A stretch of DNA of 64,000 bases from Halomonas sp. SSL-5 (GTDB lineage: Bacteria; Pseudomonadota; Gammaproteobacteria; Pseudomonadales; Halomonadaceae): contig NZ_JAUYWF010000003.1 of assembly GCF_030708455.1 (NCBI RefSeq), positions 1 through 64,000 of the forward strand, given 5' to 3'. A model generated the notes under the pieces. That model was not told where the DNA came from. It worked only from the letters and a program-made list of their open reading frames with translations, and ran no database searches. Below are positions 45,174 through 55,175 of the stretch, piece by piece. A program made the position numbers and the translations under genes. How positions within the stretch are numbered: position 1 is the stretch's first letter; every line of letters begins with the position of its first letter.

Positions 45174-45614
45174 ATGGAGCGCGTCAGGCTCGATTTTCCC
45201 GAGGCCGCCATCATCCACCGCCAGCCGCTGTCGGTGCGCGTGACCGACATGAACTATGGCCGCCATCTGGGCCATGATGCCCTGGTGTCGCTGCTCCACG
45301 AGGCGCGCATCCAGGCCCTGGCCGCGCTGGGGCTCACCGAGTGGGACCTGGGCGGCTATCCCAGCGTGGTGGCCGACCTCGCCGTGCAGTACCAGTCGGA
45401 GGCGCGCTGGCCCGATGCCCTGGTGGTGGAGACGGCGATCCCCGCCCCCCGGGGCAAGGCGCTCACCGTCTTCCAGCGGGTGTGTCACGCCGAGGGCGGC
45501 CGCCCGGTCGCCACGGCGCGGCTCAACCTGCTGCTGGTGGATCCCGAGAGCGGCCGCCCGGTGGCGGTGCCCGAGGCCGTGAAGACATCCATCGCCGGAG
45601 CGGGAGGGGCCTGA
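45174..45614 (+). CDS. Hotdog-fold acyl-CoA thioesterase (4HBT/YbgC-like)
   Basis: A 146-residue single-domain hotdog protein. The VTDMNYGRHLGHDALVSLLHEAR segment has the Asp-Met-Asn-x2-Gly-His order close to the 4HBT active site. The ATG at 45174 behind GGGAGGCAAGC is preferred to upstream in-frame codons within purD. It shares one base with the prkB start (TGATG), hinting at a shared transcript. The substrate is unknown. Confidence 0.82.
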   Translation: MERVRLDFPEAAIIHRQPLSVRVTDMNYGRHLGHDALVSLLHEARIQALAALGLTEWDLGGYPSVVADLAVQYQSEARWPDALVVETAIPAPRGKALTVFQRVCHAEGGRPVATARLNLLLVDPESGRPVAVPEAVKTSIAGAGGA

Positions 45615-46486
45615 TGTCCCGTGAATATCCGATCATCGCCGTGACCGGCTCCTCCGGGGCCGGTACCACCACCGTCAAGCGTACCTTCGAGCGCATGTTC
45701 TCCCGCGAGGACGTGCACGCCGCCTTCGTCGACGGCGACGCCTTCCATCGCTACACCCGCGAGGAGCTTTCGCGGATCTTTCGCGAGGAGCCGGAGCGCA
45801 AGGATGAGCTCTCCCACTTCGCCGTGGAGGCCAACCTGCTCGAGGAGCTCGAGACACTGTTCCAGGAGTATGGCGAGGGCGGCAGCGGCACCTATCGCCA
45901 CTATATCCACGCCGAAGACAAGCAGATGATCGAGTCCGGCTACCGGATCGGCACCTTCACCGAGTGGCAGCCGCTGCCCTATGGCACCGACCTGCTGTTC
46001 TACGAGGGACTGCACGGTGGCCTGGTCACCCCCGAGCACGATATCGCCCGTCACGTCGACCTGCTGGTGGGCGTGGCGCCGACCATGAACCTGGAGTGGA
46101 TCCAGAAGATCGACCGCGATACCAAGCTGCGCGGTTATTCCCAGGAAGCGGTGATCGACACCATCCTGGGGCGCATGGACGACTATGTGCGCTATATTCA
46201 GCCGCAGTTCTCGCGCACCCATATCAACTTCCAGCGGGTGCCCACGGTGGATACCTCCAACCCCTTCGAGGTGCAGGATATCCCCACCGACGCCGAGTCC
46301 TTCGCGGTGATCCGCTTCCGCGAACCGGCCACGGTGGACTTCCCCTACCTGCTGGCGATGATCCAGGATGCCTTCATGAGTCGCCCGCATACCCTGGTGG
46401 TGCCCGGGGCACGAGTCTCCCTGGCCATGGAGCTGATCCTGGGGCCGCTGGTGCGCCACCTGCTGGCCCAGCGGCGTTTCCGCTGA
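45614..46486 (+). CDS. prkB: Phosphoribulokinase-family protein PrkB
   Basis: A 290-residue kinase with the P-loop GSSGAGTTT at residues 12-20, the FVDGDAFHRY acidic motif near residue 38 and the LLFYEGLHGG Walker B-like region. Length and sequence match the E. coli-type PrkB, the class I-like phosphoribulokinase of heterotrophs. Known members can phosphorylate ribulose 5-phosphate, but no RubisCO gene is in the window, so the physiological substrate is unclear. Confidence 0.9.
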   Translation: MSREYPIIAVTGSSGAGTTTVKRTFERMFSREDVHAAFVDGDAFHRYTREELSRIFREEPERKDELSHFAVEANLLEELETLFQEYGEGGSGTYRHYIHAEDKQMIESGYRIGTFTEWQPLPYGTDLLFYEGLHGGLVTPEHDIARHVDLLVGVAPTMNLEWIQKIDRDTKLRGYSQEAVIDTILGRMDDYVRYIQPQFSRTHINFQRVPTVDTSNPFEVQDIPTDAESFAVIRFREPATVDFPYLLAMIQDAFMSRPHTLVVPGARVSLAMELILGPLVRHLLAQRRFR

Positions 46487-46517
46487 TCCCGATCATCCCG
46501 ACGAGGAGGCCCACGAG

Positions 46518-46859
46518 ATGGAATGCCTGTTCTGCAAGATCATCAATCGCGAGATTCCCGCCGAGATCGTCTTCGAGGATGATCAGGTGGTGGCCTTCGA
46601 GGACATCAACCCCCAGGCACCTACCCACCTGCTGATCATCCCCAGGAAGCATATCGCCACCCTCAATGACCTCGAGGAGGGCGACCTGGCGCTGGCGGGG
46701 CGCCTGCAGTTCACCGCGGCGCGCCTGGCGAAGGAGCGGGGCTTCGCCGAGGAGGGCTACCGAGTGGTGATGAACTGCAATGACCAGGGCGGCCAGACGG
46801 TCTATCATATTCACATGCACCTGATGGGCGGCCGACGCTTTACCTGGCCGGCTGGGTAG
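46518..46859 (+). CDS. hinT: HIT-family nucleotide hydrolase (HinT-like)
   Basis: A 113-residue histidine-triad protein with CLFCKIINREIPAEIV at the N-terminus (CxxC) and the triad YHIHMHLMGG near residue 95. HinT-type enzymes hydrolyse nucleoside phosphoramidates such as aminoacyl-AMP. A GAGGAGG site is upstream. It ends before a strong bidirectional terminator. Confidence 0.94.
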   Translation: MECLFCKIINREIPAEIVFEDDQVVAFEDINPQAPTHLLIIPRKHIATLNDLEEGDLALAGRLQFTAARLAKERGFAEEGYRVVMNCNDQGGQTVYHIHMHLMGGRRFTWPAG

Positions 46860-46920
46860 TCGGCGTTCCTGCGGGCAACCGCGCGATCTTCGGTGTTCGG
46901 CGCATCAGGTGCATCCTCAC

Positions 46921-46960
46921 ACGCAAACGGCGCCACCCCAGGGGGTGGCGCCGTTTGCGT
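46921..46960. terminator. Strong bidirectional terminator between hinT and the osmC-like gene
   Basis: A 19-bp perfect inverted repeat with only a 2-base loop lies between two convergent genes; its outer ends start ACGCAAACGG on both strands. Exceptionally stable, it should stop transcription both ways, with AAA/TTT inside the stem rather than after it. Confidence 0.8.
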
Positions 46961-46977
46961 CATGGGTCCGCTGCCGC

Positions 46978-47397
46978 TCAGCCCTCGATGATGGTGTAGG
47001 AGTGGGTCACCTCGACCCCGCCCTTGACCAGCATGATCGAGGCGCTGCAGTACTTCTCGGCGGAGAGCTCCACGGCGCGCGCGACCTGCTTCTCCTTGAG
47101 CCCACGGCCGGTGACCGTGAAGTTCACATGGATCTTCGTGAACACGCTGGGCGTGGCATCGGCGCGCTCGGCCTCGACGCTCGCCACGCAGTCGCTGACG
47201 TCGGCTCGGGCCTTGTCGAGGATGTTGAGGATATCGAAGGAGGTGCAAGCCCCCATGCCCATCAGCAGCAGCTCCATGGGGCGGGGGCCGGTGTTGCGGC
47301 CGCCGTGGTCGGGCGGCCCGTCGATGACCACGCTGTGGCCGCTGCCCGATTCGGCAACGAACTGGCGGCCGTCGGTCCATTTCACTGTAGCTTTCAT
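46978..47397 (-). CDS. OsmC-family peroxiredoxin-like protein
   Basis: A 139-residue OsmC/Ohr-fold protein of the YhfA-like branch, with the two redox cysteines in LMGMGACTSFDILNIL (about residue 50) and SAEKYCSASIML (about 116). The start at 47397 follows AAAGGAAC and begins the domain. The family reduces organic hydroperoxides or has unknown thiol chemistry. Separated from murU upstream by a copy of the dispersed repeat. Confidence 0.88.
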   Translation of the reverse strand: MKATVKWTDGRQFVAESGSGHSVVIDGPPDHGGRNTGPRPMELLLMGMGACTSFDILNILDKARADVSDCVASVEAERADATPSVFTKIHVNFTVTGRGLKEKQVARAVELSAEKYCSASIMLVKGGVEVTHSYTIIEG

Positions 47398-47467
47398 GGC
47401 AAGGGTTCCTTTTCGATTGTCGGCAAATCGCGGCAGCATAGCAGTCGTTGCTGAGCCCCGCACATCG

Positions 47468-47680
47468 CTCAAGGCTGTTCCGGCGACAGGCCCCGGAGCG
47501 CCGGACCGACGAGGGGCGCTGTGAATACTTCCCTGTACGCTACCTCGGCCCTGCGGCGCTCTCGCATCCTGCTCCGCTTGCAGGACCGGTGCTGGCCATC
47601 CATGGCCAGCCCGTTCGAAGCAGTGCTTCTCACCCCTGGTCCTCGGACCCCCTCTACGGCCAACCCCCGGCGCCTCTCGC

Positions 47681-47682
<2 letters not shown>
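47468..47682 (+). repeat. Dispersed palindromic element, copy A (expanded)
   Basis: Shares with copies B-D the order CGGCGACAGGC, GAGGGGCGCTGTGAATAC, CCCTGTACGCTACC, CCATCCATGGCC, ACCCCCTCTACGGC and CCCCGGCGCC. It carries extra sequence between these blocks (about 47491-47508 and 47545-47605), so it is longer. It lies exactly between the end of murU and the start of the osmC-like gene; the last bases touch the murU stop codon. The inner hairpin is CTGGCCA/TGGCCAG here. Confidence 0.7.
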
Positions 47683-49380
<1,698 letters not shown>

Positions 49381-49483
49381 GAGAAGGCTCCTGGGTCGGG
49401 GTGTCCGGTTGACGGTCGAGGGCGCGCGCCGCATGCTGGGCGCTGCGCCGCCACCGCCGGCAGGACAGGCCGACGGCGGCCTG

Positions 49484-49489
49484 TATAAT
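49484..49489 (+). promoter_or_regulatory. Consensus -10 of the lptD operon promoter
   Basis: A perfect TATAAT lies 32 bases before the lptD start, in otherwise GC-rich sequence. The -35 region 17 bases upstream (CAGGAC) is poor, so an activator or an alternative sigma factor may be involved. Confidence 0.5.
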
Positions 49490-49521
49490 AGCGTTTCACC
49501 ACGCCAAGGACATCGACCAAC

Positions 49522-51984
49522 ATGGGCAAGCGACTCTCATGGACGGCCCTTGCAGGCCTGGTGGCCGCGGGTCTTGGCGGCGGCCCGCTGCTGGCGGCCC
49601 CGCCGGAGCCCCTGCCTGCCGAGCAACTCGACTTCCAACCCTGGGGCAGTGAGAACCCGGGGGCTTCCCTGTGCCGCGGCGCCTATGTAATGCCCGACTA
49701 CCGCCTGCCGCCCCCCGAGCCGGGCAAGGTGGCCAGCGAGTCGGCAAGCGCGAGCTACGGCGAGGATGGCGAGACCCTGCTGCGCGGCGAAGTGGTACTG
49801 CGCCGCGACAATGCCCAGCTCGAGACCCCCCGGGTGCGGGTACCGCCCAGCCGGGAGCGCGCCTTCGCCGAGGGCCCCCTGGCGCTGCGCGACCAGGGGC
49901 TGCTGGTGCGCGGCAGCGCCGGTGAGCTCTCGCTGGTGAACGACGCCGCCAGCGTCGACGAGGCGCACTATGTCATCCATGACCGCCACCTGCGCGGCGA
50001 CGCCCAGCGCCTGGCGCGCCTGGAGGATGGCCGTTACCGGCTCTCCTCGGCGAGCTTCACCACCTGCGACCCCGGCGACAATCTCTGGCGCCTGGTGGGG
50101 GGCGACGTGGTGCTCGACCGCGAGAGCGGCTTCGGCACCGCCCGCAACGCACGGCTGGAGGTGAAGGACGTGCCGGTCTTCTACTGGCCCTGGGTCCGCT
50201 TCCCCATCGACGACCGCCGTCACACCGGCTTTTTGTGGCCGGCGGTGGGCTTCTCCACCGACTCGCTGGACTACGCCCAGCCCTTCTACTGGAACATCGC
50301 CCCGGACCAGGACGCCACCATCACGCCGCGCTGGATCAGCGATCGCGGCCTGCTGCTGGGCGGCCAGTACCGCTACCTCCTGCCCTCCGCCGCGGGCCAG
50401 ATCGAGGGCGCCTGGCTGGACAGCGACGATGGCGGTGACAGCGACAACCCCAACGATGCGGCGCGCCGCTACGAGGGCGAGGAACGCTGGTACCTCGACT
50501 ACCGCCATGCCGGTACCCTGAACCCCCGCAGCCGCTACCGGCTGCGCTACGGGGCGGCCAGCGACGGCCGCTACTTCGACGACTTCGGCAGCGACTTCGC
50601 CGAACAGAACACCTCGGCCATGGAGCGCCTGGCCCAGGTCGACTACCGCGGCGATACCTGGCGCCTCGACGCCCGCGCCCAGGGCTTCCAGAAGCTCGAC
50701 GACCCGCTGCTGGAGCAGGACAAGCCCTTCTATCGCCTGCCCAGCCTCACCGCGGCGGCGCGCTGGAACCAGCAGAGCGGCTTCTACCAGCAGTGGCAGA
50801 GCAACTACAGCTACTTCTGGCGCGATATCGAAACGGATGAACAGGGAATCTATGAGAGTGATGGGCGGCGTCTGAGAGTTCCGCTGAATGAGTCGGCCAC
50901 CGGCTCGCGGCTGCACCTGTCGCCGGCCGTGGGCTGGCGCTTCGACGAGAGCTGGGGCCATCTGGAGCCGCGCCTGGAGTGGTTGGGCACCGCCTACGCG
51001 CTGGACTACGGCGACCGCGACACCGACCGTGACACCTCCCTGACCCGCAGCGTGCCGGTGGCCTCCGTGGATGCCGGCCTGGTGTTCGAGCGCGAGCTCG
51101 ACCTGGGGGGCCGTGATTACCGCCAGACCCTGGAGCCCCGCGCCAACTACGCCTACGTGCCGGCCCGGGACCAGAGCGACTTTCCCGACTTCGACACCAG
51201 CGAGCGCGCCTTCTCCTGGAGCCAGCTGTGGTCGCCGCATCGCTTCTCCGGCAGCGACCGGGTCGGCGATCTCAACCGCCTCTCCCTGGGGGTGGAATCG
51301 CGCCTGCTCGAGGACGACAGCGGCCGCCAGCGGCTCTCCCTGGGGCTGGGCCAGGCGCTCTACTTCGAGGACCGCAGCATCGATATGGCGGGCGACCCCG
51401 ACGACTTGCCGGCCAATGGCGCGGATTTCTACCGTGCCACCCGCGATCGCTCGCCGCTGGTCGCCAATGCCGACTGGCAGCTCACCGAGCGCTGGCGCAC
51501 CCGCTGGCAGTGGCTGTATGACGACGACCTGGAGCGCACCGAGCGCACCGGGGTCGACCTGCAGTACCGCTCGCCGAAAGGCCACGCGTTGAACCTCGGC
51601 TACCGCTGGGAGCTCAATGGCTTTGACCCCTCGCTGGACGAGGATGACGATGACTTTCGTGATTACAACCGCGAGGAGTACGACGCCTCCTTCGCCTGGA
51701 AGGCCGGCCGGCGCGTCGACCTGATCGGTCGCCTGCTCTATGACAACACCAACGACCGCGCCCTGGAGCAACTGGCCGGGGTGCAGTGGAACGACTGCTG
51801 CTATGGCGTGCAGCTGGTTTGGCGCGAGTGGGTCGACGACAACGACACCGGCATCCTGGCCGATGATTTCACCGATCGCGGGGTCTTCCTGCGCTTCGTG
51901 TTCAAGGGGCTCGGCGGCGTGGGCCGCGAGGCCGACAGCTACTTCGAGGAGGCCATCCCCGGCTACCGCAGCACCGCCTTCTGA
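49522..51984 (+). CDS. lptD: LPS-assembly outer-membrane protein LptD
   Basis: An 820-residue precursor with a signal peptide ending near LLAAP (residue 26). It has an N-terminal OstA/LptA-like domain (about 75-190) and a C-terminal 26-strand barrel ending in phenylalanine. Four cysteines, C51, C182, C759 and C760, match the conserved disulfide set of LptD. With LptE it inserts LPS into the outer leaflet. It heads lptD-surA-pdxA-rsmA-apaG-apaH. A short stretch at about 50826-50890 is clearly lower in GC than the rest and probably encodes a variable surface loop. Confidence 0.96.
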   Translation: MGKRLSWTALAGLVAAGLGGGPLLAAPPEPLPAEQLDFQPWGSENPGASLCRGAYVMPDYRLPPPEPGKVASESASASYGEDGETLLRGEVVLRRDNAQLETPRVRVPPSRERAFAEGPLALRDQGLLVRGSAGELSLVNDAASVDEAHYVIHDRHLRGDAQRLARLEDGRYRLSSASFTTCDPGDNLWRLVGGDVVLDRESGFGTARNARLEVKDVPVFYWPWVRFPIDDRRHTGFLWPAVGFSTDSLDYAQPFYWNIAPDQDATITPRWISDRGLLLGGQYRYLLPSAAGQIEGAWLDSDDGGDSDNPNDAARRYEGEERWYLDYRHAGTLNPRSRYRLRYGAASDGRYFDDFGSDFAEQNTSAMERLAQVDYRGDTWRLDARAQGFQKLDDPLLEQDKPFYRLPSLTAAARWNQQSGFYQQWQSNYSYFWRDIETDEQGIYESDGRRLRVPLNESATGSRLHLSPAVGWRFDESWGHLEPRLEWLGTAYALDYGDRDTDRDTSLTRSVPVASVDAGLVFERELDLGGRDYRQTLEPRANYAYVPARDQSDFPDFDTSERAFSWSQLWSPHRFSGSDRVGDLNRLSLGVESRLLEDDSGRQRLSLGLGQALYFEDRSIDMAGDPDDLPANGADFYRATRDRSPLVANADWQLTERWRTRWQWLYDDDLERTERTGVDLQYRSPKGHALNLGYRWELNGFDPSLDEDDDDFRDYNREEYDASFAWKAGRRVDLIGRLLYDNTNDRALEQLAGVQWNDCCYGVQLVWREWVDDNDTGILADDFTDRGVFLRFVFKGLGGVGREADSYFEEAIPGYRSTAF

Positions 51985-52010
51985 GCCGGATGGCCCGTTA
52001 GAGAGGAAAG

Positions 52011-52682
52011 ATGAAAGGACAGCACAGCATGCGCAGTCGCCGCACCCCCTTCCTGGCCGCCGGCCTGGCCATGGCCCTGGGCCTCGCCACCGTGCCGGTC
52101 GTACAGGCCCAGGAGCCGCCTTCTACCCAGCGCCAGGCGCTGGACCGTATCGTGGCGGTGGTCAACGAGGGGGCGATCATGCACAGCCAGCTCGAGGATC
52201 GCCTCGCCCAGGTGCGTAGCCAGATGGGCGCCCAGCAGCAGGCGCTGCCACCCGCCGGGACCCTGCGCGAGCAGGTCCTGGAGCAGATGATCCTCGAGGA
52301 GATCCAGTGGCAGATGGCGGATGAGGCCGGCCTCACGGTGGATGACACCGAGCTCAATCGCCAGGTGCGTGGCATCGCCGAGCGCAACGGCATGAGCCTG
52401 GAGCAGTTCGCCGATACCCTGGAGGCCGATGGTCTGACGCTGGCCGGCGTGCGCGAGGAGATCCGCCGCGAGCTGACCCTGCGCCAGCTGCAGCAGCGTC
52501 GCGTGGGCAGCCGGGTCAATCTCTCCGAGCGGGAGGTGGAGCGCTTCATGGAGCAGGAAGGCGTCGGCCGTGAGCAGGCCCAGCAGGCCCTCTTCCAGCG
52601 CAAGGCCAACGAGGAGCTCGGCGCCTGGTTGCAGGAGATCCGTTCCCAGGCCTTCGTCGACAACCGCCTCGACGAGCGCTGA
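52011..52682 (+). CDS. surA: SurA-type periplasmic chaperone lacking both PPIase domains
   Basis: A 223-residue protein, about half the ~430 residues usual for SurA. A signal peptide (about 1-34, ending VQAQ) is followed by the SurA N-domain (LDRIVAVVNEGAIMHSQLEDRL to about residue 182). Then, without any parvulin domain, comes the C-terminal SurA helix, QALFQRKANEELGAWLQEIRSQAFV. The frame is clean, with no remnant of PPIase sequence. In E. coli the chaperone function for outer-membrane proteins sits in exactly the N and C parts, so this mini-SurA may be active. It lies between lptD and pdxA as usual; its stop and the pdxA start share one base. Confidence 0.9.
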   Translation: MKGQHSMRSRRTPFLAAGLAMALGLATVPVVQAQEPPSTQRQALDRIVAVVNEGAIMHSQLEDRLAQVRSQMGAQQQALPPAGTLREQVLEQMILEEIQWQMADEAGLTVDDTELNRQVRGIAERNGMSLEQFADTLEADGLTLAGVREEIRRELTLRQLQQRRVGSRVNLSEREVERFMEQEGVGREQAQQALFQRKANEELGAWLQEIRSQAFVDNRLDER

Positions 52683-53755
52683 TGACGACCCCCGCCGCGC
52701 CGGTCCTGGCGCTGACCAGCGGTGAGCCCGCGGGCATCGGGCCCGAACTCGTGCTGATGCTGGCCACCGAGGGCGTGGCCGGCACTCGCCTGGTGGCGGT
52801 GGGCGACCCGGCCATGCTCGCCGAGCGCGCCGCCGCCCTCGGCCTGGCGGTGGAGCTGGTCGAGCTCGCCCCCGGCGAGGCGGTGCCCGCGGCGCGTCCC
52901 GGGCGACTGCCGGTATGGCCGGTGGCGCTGCGCGCCCCGGTGCGCCCGGGCGTGCTCGAGGTCGCCAATGCCGACTACGTGCTCGAGACCCTGGACGTGG
53001 CGATCCGCGCCTGTCGCTCGGGCCAGGCCGCGGGCATGGTGACCGCGCCGCTGCACAAGGGCGTGATCCTCGATGCGGGGCATGCCGGGTTCACGGGCCA
53101 CACCGAGTACCTGCGAGACGCCTGCGGCGTCGAAGAGGTGGTGATGATGCTCGCCACCGACGCCGCCCTGCACGCCGAACGGCCCGGCTGGTCGGGGAGC
53201 GCCGCCTTGCGGGTGGCGCTGGCCACCACCCATCTGCCGCTGCGCGAGGTGGCCGAGGCCATCACCCATGAGCGCCTGGCGCGGGTGCTGCGCATCCTCG
53301 CTGCGGACCTGACCCGCTGGTTTGGCCTGGACGCGCCGCGCATCGCCGTCTGCGGCCTCAACCCCCACGCCGGCGAGGGCGGCCACCTGGGGCGCGAGGA
53401 GATCGAGGTGATCGAGCCGACCCTCGAGGCGCTGCGCGCCGAGGGGCTGACCCTCGACGGTCCGCTCCCCGCCGATACCCTGTTCACCCCGCGCCACCTG
53501 GCAGGCGTGGATGCGGTGCTGGCCATGTACCATGATCAGGGTCTGCCGGTGCTCAAGTACGCGGGCTTCGGCCGCGCCGCCAATATCACCCTGGGGCTGC
53601 CGTTGGTGCGCACCTCGGTGGATCACGGCACCGCCCTGGACCTGGCCGGCACGGGCCGCGCCGATCCCGGCAGCTTGCGGGTCGCCGTGGCGCTGGCCGC
53701 CGAGATGGCCGCCCGCGGCGTTAGTTTATCGGAAGGAGCGCCGGGGGCAGGCTGA
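52682..53755 (+). CDS. pdxA: 4-hydroxythreonine-4-phosphate dehydrogenase PdxA
   Basis: A 357-residue enzyme of pyridoxal phosphate synthesis that oxidises 4-phosphohydroxy-threonine. It has LTSGEPAGIGPELVL at the start, FTGHTEYLRD near residue 138, CGLNPHAGEGGHLGREE near residue 225 and YHDQGLPVLKYAGFG near residue 281. Start in the TGATG overlap with surA. The last ~8 codons (EGAPGAG) are contributed by a copy of the dispersed palindromic repeat, making the C-terminus differ from homologues. Confidence 0.95.
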   Translation: MTTPAAPVLALTSGEPAGIGPELVLMLATEGVAGTRLVAVGDPAMLAERAAALGLAVELVELAPGEAVPAARPGRLPVWPVALRAPVRPGVLEVANADYVLETLDVAIRACRSGQAAGMVTAPLHKGVILDAGHAGFTGHTEYLRDACGVEEVVMMLATDAALHAERPGWSGSAALRVALATTHLPLREVAEAITHERLARVLRILAADLTRWFGLDAPRIAVCGLNPHAGEGGHLGREEIEVIEPTLEALRAEGLTLDGPLPADTLFTPRHLAGVDAVLAMYHDQGLPVLKYAGFGRAANITLGLPLVRTSVDHGTALDLAGTGRADPGSLRVAVALAAEMAARGVSLSEGAPGAG

Positions 53756-53844
53756 AGAGCAGGTCCTACGCCATGGACGGCGTCGGTAGCGCCCAGGGAG
53801 GGGTTCACAGCGCCTGCTCGTAAGCCTGCCGCCGGAACAGCTCC
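53735..53844 (-). repeat. Dispersed palindromic element, copy B
   Basis: Minus-strand orientation relative to copy D. The outer arm GGCAGGCT-N4-AGCAGG pairs with CCTGCT-N4-AGCCTGCC; the inner hairpin is ACGCCG/TGGCGT around TCCA. The central part (GCGCTGTGAACCCCTCCC, GGGCGCTACCGACGCC) is nearly identical to copy D. It overlaps the end of pdxA and fills most of the gap to rsmA. Confidence 0.85.
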
Positions 53845-53893
53845 GGTTTCAGCAAAGAATTCCAGACTTCCAGTGATAGAAGGACACCCCTGA

Positions 53894-54712
53894 ATGGCAT
53901 CTCGCCCCCCGGTCCATCGGGCCCGCAAGCGCTTCGGCCAGAACTTCCTGCGTGACCGCGGCATCATCTCACGCATCGTGCGTGCCATCGGGCCGCGCCC
54001 CGGCGAGCGGATCGTCGAGATCGGCCCCGGCCAGGGGGCGCTCACCGAGCCGCTGCTGGAGGCCGCCGGTGGACGTCTGGAAGTGATCGAGCTCGATCGT
54101 GACCTGATCCCCGGGCTGCGCGTGCAGTTCTTCAACTACCCCGACTTCGTGATCCATGAGGGCGACGCCCTCAAGGTCGACTTTCGCGCCCTGCGCGGGG
54201 CGGGGGAGCCGCTGCGTGTCGTCGGCAACCTGCCCTACAACATCTCCACCCCGCTGATCGCCCACCTGCTCCAGGCCGGCGATGCCGTCGCCGACATGCA
54301 CTTCATGCTGCAGAAGGAGGTGGTGGAGCGCCTGGCCGCCGAGCCGGGCGGCCCAGACTGGGGGCGCCTCTCGGTGATGGCCCAGTACCGCTGCCGGGTG
54401 GAGTCGCTGTTCGTGGTGCCGCCGGAGGCCTTCGTGCCGCGCCCCAAGGTGGATTCCGCCATCGTGCGACTCACTCCGCATGCCGAGCTGCCCCATCCGG
54501 CCCGCGACGAGGCGCTGCTGGGGGCGATCGTCAAGGAGGCCTTCGGTCAGCGTCGCAAGACCCTGCGCAACAACCTCAAGGGGCGCATCTCGGCCGAGGA
54601 CCTCGAGGCGCTGGAGATCGATCCCGGCCGGCGCCCCCAGACCCTCTCCGTGGCGGAGTTCGTGCGTATCGCCGACCACCTGGCCCCGTCGGCCGCGGAG
54701 GCCCACCCATGA
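53894..54712 (+). CDS. rsmA: 16S rRNA (adenine-1518-N6/adenine-1519-N6)-dimethyltransferase
   Basis: A 272-residue RsmA/KsgA with [14 protein letters not shown] near residue 11, the SAM motif [15 protein letters not shown] near residue 41 and the catalytic [11 protein letters not shown] near residue 113. It dimethylates two adenosines in helix 45 as a late check on 30S assembly. Overlaps apaG by four bases. Confidence 0.97.
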   Translation: MASRPPVHRARKRFGQNFLRDRGIISRIVRAIGPRPGERIVEIGPGQGALTEPLLEAAGGRLEVIELDRDLIPGLRVQFFNYPDFVIHEGDALKVDFRALRGAGEPLRVVGNLPYNISTPLIAHLLQAGDAVADMHFMLQKEVVERLAAEPGGPDWGRLSVMAQYRCRVESLFVVPPEAFVPRPKVDSAIVRLTPHAELPHPARDEALLGAIVKEAFGQRRKTLRNNLKGRISAEDLEALEIDPGRRPQTLSVAEFVRIADHLAPSAAEAHP

Positions 54713-55122
54713 GCGATCGAGCCACCACCGGCGATGCCCCCATGGAAGACGCGCGAGGCGTGAGCGTCGAGGTCCAGCCGGAGTTTCGTGCCGACGAGTC
54801 GGCTCCCGGCGAGGGGCGCTACGTGTTCAGCTACACGGTGACGGTGCATAACGCCTCGCGTCACAGTGTCCAGCTGATGGCGCGCCACTGGACCATCACC
54901 CAGGGCAGCGGCAAGGTCCAGGAGGTGCGCGGCAAGGGGGTGGTGGGGCAGCAGCCGGTGATCGGCCCCGGCCAGCACTTCCGCTACACCAGCCGGGCGA
55001 TCCTCGATGGACCGGTGGGGGTGATGCAGGGCGACTACACCTGCGTGGATACCGCCACCCAGCGCCCCTTCGAGGTGCCCATCGCGCCCTTCCGCCTGGC
55101 CTGCCCCAACCAGGTCCACTGA
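54709..55122 (+). CDS. apaG: ApaG protein
   Basis: A 137-residue ApaG (Fn3-like beta sandwich) with [19 protein letters not shown] near residue 38 and [11 protein letters not shown] near residue 103. The N-terminus is about 12 residues longer than in E. coli. Biochemical role is unclear (it may bind pyrophosphate or nucleotides). Overlaps rsmA by four bases. Confidence 0.95.
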   Translation: MSDRATTGDAPMEDARGVSVEVQPEFRADESAPGEGRYVFSYTVTVHNASRHSVQLMARHWTITQGSGKVQEVRGKGVVGQQPVIGPGQHFRYTSRAILDGPVGVMQGDYTCVDTATQRPFEVPIAPFRLACPNQVH

Positions 55123-55175
55123 ATCCGCGGCGTCTGCGCCATAGGCAGAGCCAGAGACATAGACTGGGAGAGCCC

